From NCBI GenBank assembly GCA_905221605.1, contig CAJNDS010002091.1, forward strand, positions 184,001 to 248,000: 64,000 nt of DNA, in the 5' to 3' direction. A model generated the notes under the pieces. It had not been told where the DNA came from. It worked only from the letters and a program-made list of their open reading frames with translations, and ran no database searches. Position 1 is the first letter of the stretch. Each line of letters begins with the position of its first letter. This document shows positions 44,639-51,810 of the stretch, one piece after another. The position numbers and the translations under genes were made by a program. This DNA is from Symbiodinium natans. Its lineage: Eukaryota > Sar > Dinophyceae > Suessiales > Symbiodiniaceae.

Positions 44639-45010
44639 TAGGGTTTAGGGGGTTTAGGGGGTTTAGGGGGTTTAGAGGGTTTAGAGGGTTTAGAGGGTTT
44701 AGAGGGTTTAGAGAGTTAGAGGGTTTAGAGGGTTTAGGGTTTAGGGGAGGTTTCCAAAAATGAGTTCTGCCACCAGGTTACATGTACCCGCACAAAAACA
44801 GACACAGAGGGCCCCAGAGGGCATGTTGGCGTGCCATTTTGGGTTCCCCTGTTTGTGCCAAAATGCCCAAGCCTTATCTTTCAGACTACTTAGCTATCCC
44901 TAAACCCTAAAACCCTATAAACCCTATAAACCCTATAAACCCTATAAACCCTATAAGCCCTAAAACCCTAAAACCCTATAAACCCTATAAACCCTAAAAA
45001 ACCTAAAAAC
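44639..45010. repeat. TTTAGGGGG/TTTAGAGGG array and opposed CCCTATAAA array
   Basis: 44639-44755 on the G strand has three TTTAGGGGG units, then six to seven TTTAGAGGG units. 44898-45010 on the C strand has about eight CCCTATAAA nonamers with CCCTAAAA units. This pair marks the left edge of the gene island, after which telomere-like repeats almost vanish for 9.5 kb. Confidence 0.92.
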
Positions 45011-45163
45011 TACTAGAAGAGGGATGGCCCGAAAGCATCGATTTGCCGTGCGTTGACTCCATGCACTTGATTCTTTGTAATCGAACTGTATGCACTTGGA
45101 GAAATGTATGCCCTTACATGGTTGCATAGTCACTTGTACACTGCACTTGTATGCACTGGAACC

Positions 45164-45199
45164 GCATGGCATTCAAGTGTGTGGAGTTGAATGCCATGC
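45164..45199. repeat. Perfect 13-bp hairpin
   Basis: GCATGGCATTCAA and TTGAATGCCATGC are separated by ten bases, within a stretch where TGCACTTG recurs five times (45061-45203). It lies downstream (in the sense of the minus-strand genes) of the last gene of the cluster. It has no U-run typical of a terminator. Confidence 0.75.
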
Positions 45200-45511
45200 A
45201 CTTGTGGTCAACTCTGTAGACTTTTCATCGGCGTTGAAGACAACGCCGAGCTCCAGCGGCCGGTCGCGGCACGCACCTGCGCCGGTGCAAGGAAAGAAGC
45301 AGAAACCACACAAGCACAAAAACAGACAAAAGAGGTGGAGTCTAAGTAAGGGCCGTGCATGTTGGTCGCCATGGAATACCTGCGCGCAGAAAACAGCTTT
45401 ACTTGCAAGTCGGTCGACAAAGGTGCCAATCGTCCCGGGCGGTCCTAGCTGCATTTTCACACACGCGTGCGTCGCACCGTCATATTAAACAGAGGTGGCC
45501 GCGCCGTCGTA

Positions 45512-45529
45512 CTTTCGCAAGACAGCGTC
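45512..45529 (-). promoter_or_regulatory. Conserved downstream motif, copy 1
   Basis: On the minus strand reads GACGCTGTCTTGCGAAAG, 194 nt downstream of the ASCH-like ORF stop. The same motif follows the other minus-strand ORFs (46732, 47857 and 48757). Function unknown; candidate 3'-end or intergenic processing signal. Confidence 0.55.
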
Positions 45530-45722
45530 CGTTTGGGGAACCCACATGTGTATTTGTCTGACATGTGGCACCCGCGCTCCGAATTGACACGCTGCCTTGC
45601 AGAGGCTAACCTTTTCATCGCAAGCGCGCCGTCGACTTGAAATCATGTGCGCCAGCTTCCCACTCCGGGTCGCGTCGCGCTTCCCTCTCCATTCCGGATT
45701 GACGTTACTACTTACTACAAAG

Positions 45723-46472
45723 CTACTCAGCAACTTCGAACTGAAAGGACAGCTCAACTGGCTTGGTCCAGCCCAGCATGGACCTTGGCCGCCCTCCCAC
45801 CGACACGGGCATCTTGAAAGCCTTGACGTCCAGGACCACCCAGCCGAAAAACCGCTTAGCACCCGAGGACCACCAATCGAATGGACTGTCGACCTCGATG
45901 AGCGTATCCTGCCTGTGAGAGTCGAAGTCCCGATCGTCCAAGAACTCGGTCGCCCCAGCAAAGGTGATGATGCCCAGGACCTGAGCCCGTGAAGGAGGAG
46001 GGCCAATCTCCGTGTCCACGATGGCACCCTTGGTGGACCCGGCGCCGACGGTCTCTATGAGGAAGAGCTGCTCGCCCTCCGAAAAGCACTGGTAGTGACC
46101 GAGGGCGTACTTCCTCACCTCCATCTTTTTGCGCCCAAGCATCAACAGCCGACTCCATGGGTACTGGACATTGAGGCCGCAAAGCGAGAGGCGCTGAGTC
46201 GACAAAAAAACTTCATTGGACACCGAAGCAGGCAAGTTAGGATCTTTCAGCCGTGCTGCGCGAGCGACCAACTCGGCCGCCGTGCCGCATTCTCGCATGG
46301 ATTTCAAGTCTGCAAGAGCTTTCCTTCTGCTGTCACGCAGCGGACCTCTGATCGAAGTGTCCTTCTCCTCGCAGATGCGGATGTGCGCAAAATGCGCTCG
46401 CCAGCCATATCCATGCTTCTCCACGATCCCGCGCTGGCTAAGTTCCTGTGACTTTCTACCGAGACCCGCCAT
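45723..46472 (-). CDS. ASCH-domain-like protein with N-terminal GWRAH/DLxxMR motif
   Basis: An uninterrupted 249-codon ORF with an ATG start. The N-terminal 65 residues hold GYGWRAHFAHI (21-31), RGPLRDSRR (42-50) and DLKSMRECG (55-63), an arrangement I recall as a recurrent short module in dinoflagellate proteins; it superficially resembles AP2-type domains but is not assigned. Residues about 105-215 fit an ASCH fold (RNA-binding, PUA-like). The signature G-x-K-x-x-E-x-R is present as G113, K115, E118 and R120, followed by GEQLFLIE, a VLGIITF strand and a late FFGWVVLD strand. No signal peptide or membrane segment. Known ASCH proteins bind RNA or modified nucleobases; the exact substrate here cannot be told. 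It is the most downstream gene of the cluster, with its start about 300 nt from the stop of the phosphatase-like gene. Introns or alternative starts cannot be excluded. Confidence 0.65.
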   Translation of the reverse strand: MAGLGRKSQELSQRGIVEKHGYGWRAHFAHIRICEEKDTSIRGPLRDSRRKALADLKSMRECGTAAELVARAARLKDPNLPASVSNEVFLSTQRLSLCGLNVQYPWSRLLMLGRKKMEVRKYALGHYQCFSEGEQLFLIETVGAGSTKGAIVDTEIGPPPSRAQVLGIITFAGATEFLDDRDFDSHRQDTLIEVDSPFDWWSSGAKRFFGWVVLDVKAFKMPVSVGGRPRSMLGWTKPVELSFQFEVAE

Positions 46473-46517
46473 GCTGCAACTTCACACCTGCCTCGAGCCA
46501 AGGTAGAGATCACAACA

Positions 46518-46592
46518 AAACTCTGAGCGCAGGAGAAGATCCACAACACCGTCCCCAAGTTGTTTGCGAGGATTTCAAAGCTCCATGCGCTC
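46518..46592 (-). promoter_or_regulatory. Dispersed upstream segment shared with the 42-bp satellite
   Basis: Plus-strand CCGTCCCCAAGTTGTTTGCG followed by AGGATTTCAAAGCTCC also occurs at about 52011-52047 and 52448-52485, where it starts the 42-bp satellite blocks. CTCTGAGCGCAGGA just before it also recurs near 51731. Here it is 50-120 nt upstream of the ASCH-like start, so it may be a 5' leader or promoter piece from which the satellite grew, or a satellite relic. Confidence 0.45.
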
Positions 46593-46731
46593 GGGCCATC
46601 CCTCTAGAAGCACGCATGCGTGTAGAGCATCCGATGGAATGTGTGACGGCGCATATGTGTGCATGTTGAGGCGCAGGCAGGAGGCCAAGCAGCTTTGCAT
46701 TTTATATCTTGGGCTGGTACACGCGAAAGAC

Positions 46732-46750
46732 CCTTTCGCAAGACAGCGTT
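46732..46750 (-). promoter_or_regulatory. Conserved downstream motif, copy 2
   Basis: Minus-strand AACGCTGTCTTGCGAAAGG, 24 nt after the stop codon of the phosphatase-like ORF. Confidence 0.6.
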
Positions 46751-46774
46751 GAGGGGAGTAAGCAAGGGTTCAAA

Positions 46775-47497
46775 CTAGCGAGAGTTCTGCAGGCGGTGCA
46801 AAGCCAAGAGAGCATAATCTCTGCATTTCCACGGTTGCAGAGCTGGCCGAGCCGACAAGATGCAGTCCACAGCTTCATCTGCGCTGCATTGGCCGTCCAG
46901 CACCAGCCAAGCGCAGAGGGCAGCAGGACTGCGATTAATGCCACCGAAGCAATGGAAGAGCACGTTGAACTCCTCGCTCGCCTGTTGGCACTGCTCGCGC
47001 AGAGTGCGCAAAGTCTGAGCCATGTCTGTCCAAGCCTGGGCGCACCGCTCTGCGCTCTCGAAGAACCAGGAAGCATCCCGGTTGCATTTGATTCTGGGGT
47101 CGTCCAATTCAACTTGGACGTGCCGCACACCAGAGCGGGAAAAGTGCTCGCGCCAGTCTTGGGGAGCCCCCCTGACTCGCAGCTCAGCTGGCCGGCACAC
47201 GCTCACCACAACCGTCACAGAAGTGTTGGTGCTGACCTCGACGTGGAAGATGTCGGCAGCCGAGCGCACGCTGCCCAGCAAGCAGCTCTCACCAGGCTTC
47301 GCAGACCGCACCACCACGGCATCGAGAGGCCAGTCGGAGATGTCGCCCAGGTTGTAGGAAGCTCTCCAAACAGTATAGTCCATGTCTGACCAAGGTCCCT
47401 CATTGTATTTTGCGGAGATGTCGAGCTGCCTCTGTCGAATCCAGCACATCTCCGCGTCGGACATTGTCGGCCCAGAAGACGTCAGCGAGGACTCCAT
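46775..47497 (-). CDS. Dual-specificity phosphatase-like protein
   Basis: A 240-codon ORF with an ATG start and no interruption. It carries the Cys-based phosphatase signature HCxxGxxRS as HCFGGINRS (H182, C183, R189, S190). C183 is the expected nucleophile and R189 the phosphate-binding arginine. An Asp pair (D132-D133, about 50 residues upstream) is placed like the general acid of DSP-type enzymes. The following helix (PAALCAWLVLDGQCSADEAV) matches the post-loop helix of DSPs, and the length fits one catalytic domain with an N-terminal extension. No transmembrane or signal segment, so a soluble protein is likely. The substrate (phosphoprotein, RNA 5' phosphate or lipid) cannot be deduced. 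It is one of the minus-strand genes; the ASCH-like gene follows downstream and a conserved motif lies 24 nt past the stop. Confidence 0.75.
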   Translation of the reverse strand: MESSLTSSGPTMSDAEMCWIRQRQLDISAKYNEGPWSDMDYTVWRASYNLGDISDWPLDAVVVRSAKPGESCLLGSVRSAADIFHVEVSTNTSVTVVVSVCRPAELRVRGAPQDWREHFSRSGVRHVQVELDDPRIKCNRDASWFFESAERCAQAWTDMAQTLRTLREQCQQASEEFNVLFHCFGGINRSPAALCAWLVLDGQCSADEAVDCILSARPALQPWKCRDYALLALHRLQNSR

Positions 47498-48001
47498 GCA
47501 TATGCAGAAAGCAGCAAGGAGGTTTCACTGCAGACCGCTCGTCGGGCCAAAACTAGCTTTTCGAGCCAAAGCCAGCAGCGCAGCCAGGTCTGCGGGTTTA
47601 GGGTATCTTGTTCAGAAGAGTGAGGGGCTGAGGTTCTGGGGTTCGGGCAGAACAATGTCAGAATGACATTCCCACACAGACAGACACAAAACCACGTCAT
47701 CGACTGGCCTAAAGCTCGGGATGTCTCCCATCCACGGTCAACGTCAAAGGCGAAGAGAAGTTGAGGTCAAGAAGAAGGCTACAGAAGAAGCACTGTTTCA
47801 GTCCTGCGCTCTAGTGAGAAACGAACTTGCCCAGTCCCGCGGGCTGCATCCCCACACCTCCGCAAGACGGCGTCCATGCGGTTCCGCAGCCGCGCATCTT
47901 CGCAACAGAGCGGCCATGCGGTTCCACGGTCGCGCTACATGTGTGCGGTGGCGTGAAACACACGTAGCCGCTCAGACCGCCGGGATACGTCAGCACCGCC
48001 C
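47498..48001. other. Intergenic interval with one short telomere-like trace
   Basis: Contains GGGTTTAGGGTAT near 47596, one of only two telomere-like traces inside the gene island. A diverged downstream motif (minus strand GGACGCCGTCTTGCGGAGG, 47857-47875) lies 127 nt past the stop of the Cys-rich ORF. GCATCCCC...CATGCGGTTCC repeats occur at about 47846-47925. No coding region was recognised. Confidence 0.5.
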
Positions 48002-48277
48002 CTAGTCATCATGCCGATGAGCAGCCTCAGATGAAAGATGCGGGAGAGACCTCAAGGCAGACATTCGCACATCTTCCTCGTTGTACCAATCCACAATGCA
48101 ACGTGCGCAATAGTGCGCCTGATGTCCATACTTCGTTCTCATGCACGGACGGTCGTGCATCTCGCAGGAGAAAGTACAACTGCCTCTTCGCGGCGGGCAA
48201 AGATTCCCCATTGCGGCAAGGAGCAAAAGGGCGCGGTCACCTAAGCAAACGTCGCAAAAAGGTGCTGCGGCGCCCAC
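48002..48277 (-). CDS. Possible small Cys/His-rich protein or exon
   Basis: A 91-codon open frame on the gene strand (GTG at 48277; an in-frame stop lies 18 nt upstream of it, and no ATG starts the frame). It is rich in potential metal ligands: CDVC near residue 8, CPPRRGSC, CEMHDRPC and HQAHYCARC near residue 54, spaced like a treble-clef or RING-type cluster but matching no family I can name. The lack of an ATG suggests an exon entered by splicing or trans-splicing, or a chance ORF. A diverged copy of the downstream motif follows at 47857, which weakly supports a real gene. The short plus-strand ORFs over it look like shadows. Confidence 0.3.
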   Translation of the reverse strand: MGAAAPFCDVCLGDRALLLLAAMGNLCPPRRGSCTFSCEMHDRPCMRTKYGHQAHYCARCIVDWYNEEDVRMSALRSLPHLSSEAAHRHDD

Positions 48278-48460
48278 ACGAATGCACGCATGTCACCATG
48301 CACTCAGACATCATGCCAACGTGTGAGTTGTGTCAAGTGAGTCCAAGGAGACATGCCATGTCATTCTCAGTCCAGGGAGACACGCAGTCTTTTTAGCAGG
48401 AGCTGCGAGAGTGTGCGCATGCCCACAGGCGCTGCAGGCGCTGACTGACCTGTCCAGGGC

Positions 48461-48800
48461 GAGCCTTCCGCCGTGTCCGGCGCCGGCGCACCTTCCGCAA
48501 GACAGCGTCGGGCGCGCGGCGCCGGGGTCAGGCTCCGGCAAATAAACATCCGCAAAACTGGACCCTAGAGTCTCGAGTGCTGTCTAGGGCGAGGCTTCCG
48601 CCGTGTCCAGCGCCGGCGCACCTTTCGCAAGACAGCGTCGTGTGCGCAGCACCGGGGACGGGCTCCGGCAAATAGACATCCGCAAAACTGGACCCTAGAG
48701 TCTCGAGTGAAACATGTCTATAGGGCGAGGCTTCCGCCGTGTCCAGCGCCGGCGCACCTTTCGCAAGACAGCGTCGCGCGCGCAGCAGCGGGGACGGGCT
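48461..48800. repeat. Tandem repeat, three units of about 130-136 bp
   Basis: Units begin at about 48465, 48595 and 48731 with CTTCCGCCGTGTCCRGCGCC. They contain the CGCAAGACAGCGTCG motif, GGGCTCCGGCAAATA and TGGACCCTAGAGTCTCGAG. The last unit ends at the stop codon of the RPA-like gene (GGGCTCAGGCAA corresponds to GGGCTCCGGCAA in the other units). The repeat was therefore generated by duplication of the gene's 3' flank. Confidence 0.85.
48757..48776 (-). promoter_or_regulatory. Conserved downstream motif, copy 3 (repeated at 48620 and 48490)
   Basis: Minus-strand CGACGCTGTCTTGCGAAAGG, 24 nt after the RPA-like stop codon. Further copies sit in the two other tandem units (48620-48639 and, with one change, 48490-48510). 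Confidence 0.6.
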
Positions 48801-50866
48801 CAGGCAACGTCCCAGGCTGCGCACTTCACCTTCGTCGGCGTCTCCTCGATGAGACTGGTGGCCGGGCGCTTGTTGCTCTGCAGCGTCGGCTCCCCCGCGA
48901 GCAAGTCCCAGACCATGGCGCGCTCTGTCTCCAGGTTGCGAACTTGAGCCTCCGTCGCCCGGGACATCCACTCCACGTGCAAGACCACAGCGTCCGTGGC
49001 CTCGTTCCTGAGTACGCGTCCCACCAAAAACCGTGGTTGGCCGTCTGCCATGTTGAAGAGGTGACAGCTGGTGAAGTGACAAAAGGCCTCGATCGCGAAT
49101 GGCTGGGCGCCGTCCATGTGTGGGTACGAAAAGACCTGCTGGTGCTTGGTGACCAAATGCTTCTCGCCGCCAGTGTCCACCTCGTCCATGGACGGCTCGT
49201 CCTTGGCGAAGGCCAGCAGCGTCACGCACTCCGCGAACACGGAACCGCGCGTGAAGAAGGTCCCGAGGTCCGAGCAGGACAAGTCTGAGAACAGACTCTG
49301 CACAGGCAGGACCGCGCCATCCCTCATTTCATTTACCAGGCGCGTCACCTTCTTGACCATGGGACGCGCGCGCTCATCGTAAGCTTCTCCGAAGGAAGGA
49401 CGAGCTGCTAAGATCTGAAATTGCGTCGGAGCACTTGCGGATGCCTGCGAAGCTTGCGAGGACTGCAGCAAAGCGCCGCGGGGCTGCCCCAGCCGCTGTG
49501 AAGTACCCAAGCGAGCATCGAAGGGCCCCTTGAAGCAAAGCGCCTGCGGGCCCTTGTCCCGAAGCAACTGGGCCAGCGCCTGCTCGTCCGCGACCCGGGC
49601 CAGCACTGCGAGCTCCGCTCCTCCCACCAGGACATTGTCCAGCTGCCCCGTCCAATCCGCCACGTGCACGGTGGCCAGCACGCGAGCAGCCTCTGCGGGC
49701 TCCGTCTGGCAGCCACTGGTGTCAGCACGCTTGCACTTGCCGCTGACGTCATCAATCTTGGTCTGACAGTGTCTACACGGGGTGTAGACCGGATCTCCAA
49801 GCACGTTGACCAGCCAAATGCTGTGCATCGCCACTTCGACTTTTTCCTCTGCGAGCGAAGCTGTGATGCAAAATTAAGGAAGCAAACAAAAAATAAAATC
49901 ACACCTTCAGGCTTCAGGCTTTAGGGTTTAGGGTTCAGGGTTCAGGGTTTTTTGGGTTCTGCGGTCCTGTGTAGCTCCTTGCTCCATTGCCGAGCCGAAG
50001 GCATTCATGGTTGCGGCACATGCGACAACACAAGGCCCCATGTCGGAAGTCAACCTGCCGCCGCCAGTCAAGGACGGGCACCACGGCTTGGAAATGCGGT
50101 CGCCCTGGTCTGTGCCGAGTTCGCGAAGCTTGTCTGCCCGCAAGCCAGGTGGGTCCACGTGCAGCGCAGAAAAGCCGTGCTTGTCATTGTCAAGGAAATG
50201 TTCAGCCGTTCCTTCCAGGGAGGAGTCTTCTCGCTTGATGAGGCCGCAATTGTCAAGTTGGATGACCTGACCTGGTTGCACATTCGTCAGCAGATCCACG
50301 TGCCGTCTGCCCCACACGTTCACCAGCATTTCCTTGCCGGACAAGTCTTTCAGCCAGAGATTCGCTTTGGGCTTGCTGGTTGGTGGCAAGTCCAACTGCG
50401 TGACCACGCCAACGATGTCGGCGCGCTCTCGACCCTGGCACTGTTGCTCCATCACCTGAAAGTCGGACCGCGCAATGGGGAAGACCTTCTGCATCTCCAT
50501 CGCCTGGGGGTGACCTTGAGCCACCGGGTGCGCCTTGGCCTTGGACCCCTTCTCAGACAAGTCCAGGAAGTGACCAGCGAAATATCTGTGCTTCACCAGC
50601 TTCAGGTCGGCGGCAAAGAAAACGTCCTTCGTCCAAGGCGCGGCAGCTTTCTGAACGGACTCGAGGCTGCCGCGAATCTCTGCGTAGACGCCCCTGGCTT
50701 CCTTGTCCACGAAGCGCAGGACCATCTTGCACCAGGGTCCTCGCGCTCCTGACATTTCTTTCGTCTCAGAATAGACGTGGCGTAGCAGAACCTTCATGTG
50801 ACTGCTGTTCTGAGCAGTCAAACGGTCCAGCATGCCTTCCCAAGTCTTGGACTGCTGTGGCTGCAT
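48800..50866 (-). CDS. Replication protein A large-subunit-like ssDNA-binding protein (two exons)
   Basis: Two long minus-strand ORFs, 50866 to about 49928 and about 49870 to 48800, read as one protein of about 650 residues, near the usual RPA70 length. The start ATG at 50866 has an in-frame stop six nucleotides upstream. ORF 1 has two OB-fold-like stretches. One is at about 20-110; the other is at about 138-225, with ADIVGVVTQLDL, LWLKDLSGKEM and LVNVWGRRHV in the order of RPA70 DBD-A/DBD-B. ORF 2 starts with a strand, then VYTPCRHC and two later Cys (CX2C-X10-C-X7-C; zinc-ribbon-like as in DBD-C), followed by VLATVHVADWTGQ. RPA binds single-stranded DNA in nuclear replication and repair. 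The C-terminal 200 residues are not recognised. ORF 1 ends in a telomere-like stop, so a short intron (about 49875-49945) is predicted; its exact borders are uncertain. A divergent paralogue or a transposon-borne RPA is the alternative. Confidence 0.6.
49875..49950 (-). other. Predicted short intron containing telomere-like repeats
   Basis: In gene sense the interval reads AACCCTGAACCCTGAACCCT and further CCCTAAA units, AAGCCTGAAG, then GTGTGATTTTATTTTTTG, a pyrimidine-rich stretch (TTGCTTCCTTAATTTTG) and CATCACAG. Stops interrupt both flanking frames. A GT...CACAG pair is visible, but alone gives only about 45 nt, so the donor may lie further upstream. The telomere-like units (49908-49950) are one of two such traces in the gene island. 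Confidence 0.45.
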
Positions 50867-51106
50867 GGCTCACTGTCGTGGCAGAGTGCGTGGAGGTCGC
50901 TGCAGCGCCGCAAGGAGGGACACGCTCCTGGGAAATGCGCAAGAGCCCAGGCTCGCGCAGCCAAGCCACGCCATGAGCGGCAAAACCTTCGCGCAGACCG
51001 TGCAGCTCTTGCTGCGGCGCAGCGCCAGCTTCATCCTGATCACAGGTCGAGAAGAAAAGCCTGAAACTGCCCTAGTCAAGAGACACTGCGCACGCGCCGC
51101 TTGAAC

Positions 51107-51544
51107 TTAGAGCCCAAAAATAAGCAAGCTCCAAGCCACAAACAACATGACCCCAACCTGCGTAGGAATGCAAACCATGTGACGCACAAACCTTAGAGAA
51201 GAAGGAAACCAAGAATACAAAGCACGAAAATGACGCTTTCCCCAAGACGCCTCCTGCTCGGAGATGCACTGCGAGAGAGCATCAAGAAGCTCCTCTCTGT
51301 TTCGCGTGCTCGCGCCAGAGCCCTGTCGTGTGCCCGCAGCGCCAGCAAGCTCACGCAGCTGCGTGACCGTCTTTTTCGCAAGCTCCTGGCGCAGCCAACC
51401 TGCACCTTTAGCACGGAAACCGCGCCGCAGCGTCTGCATAGCATCCCCGCCGGTGTACGACATGCCTGGACCTACAAAAACCCGCACGGTCCAAGCTGGC
51501 GCCAAGGTTTCACTCAATAGCGCCTCTCGGGCCAAAGCTAGCAC
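51107..51544 (-). CDS. Exon-like ORF with SAP-like motif
   Basis: A 145-codon open frame starting with GTG. The first ATG codons are at about residues 28 and 36, and an in-frame stop lies about 30 nt upstream of the GTG, so the true start or splice entry is unclear. Residues about 52-95 (WLRQELAKKTVTQLRELAG, then a Gly-rich turn, NREELLDALSQCI) fit the SAP/HeH helix-extended loop-helix pattern, a small DNA- or RNA-binding module. The hydrophobic C-terminal tail (about residues 128-145) may be a membrane segment or read-through into an intron; an AAG|GTTTGTGCG donor-like site lies near 51190. It lies 240 nt upstream of the RPA-like start on the same strand and could be a 5' exon of that gene or a separate gene. 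No copy of the downstream motif follows it. Confidence 0.4.
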   Translation of the reverse strand: MLALAREALLSETLAPAWTVRVFVGPGMSYTGGDAMQTLRRGFRAKGAGWLRQELAKKTVTQLRELAGAAGTRQGSGASTRNREELLDALSQCISEQEASWGKRHFRALYSWFPSSLRFVRHMVCIPTQVGVMLFVAWSLLIFGL

Positions 51545-51810
51545 GCACGCATGTAGAGCAACGCATCATGAGGTAACAGACATACAGCACACGAACGCTA
51601 GCACCGACACACAGTGCGGGATGCCTTCTCCCCTTCATTGACGTCGGCGCGCCCCAGGACGTCCAAATCGGACATCGCCCAAACATGTTACATTTGAGAG
51701 CAACCGCTGATCACTTCCCACAGAGAGACGAGTCTGAGCGCAGGACTGGTTGCCTTCCCTCCAAATCGAGATCACTTTTTTCCCGCTCCACTGCATGGCT
51801 GATATTTGTC
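51545..51810. other. Spacer between gene island and satellites
   Basis: No repeat array or domain was seen. It contains AGTCTGAGCGCAGGACTGG near 51730, similar to the segment upstream of the ASCH-like gene. Confidence 0.4.

Noticed and set aside
45090-45561. Plus- and minus-strand ORFs of up to 132 codons downstream of the ASCH-like gene
   Set aside because: They overlap each other in several frames, include low-complexity Cys/Phe stretches and match no family; probably 3' flank.
48528-49288. ORFs of 233 (minus) and 193 (plus) codons
   Set aside because: They are alternative frames over the RPA-like second exon and the 130-bp tandem repeat.
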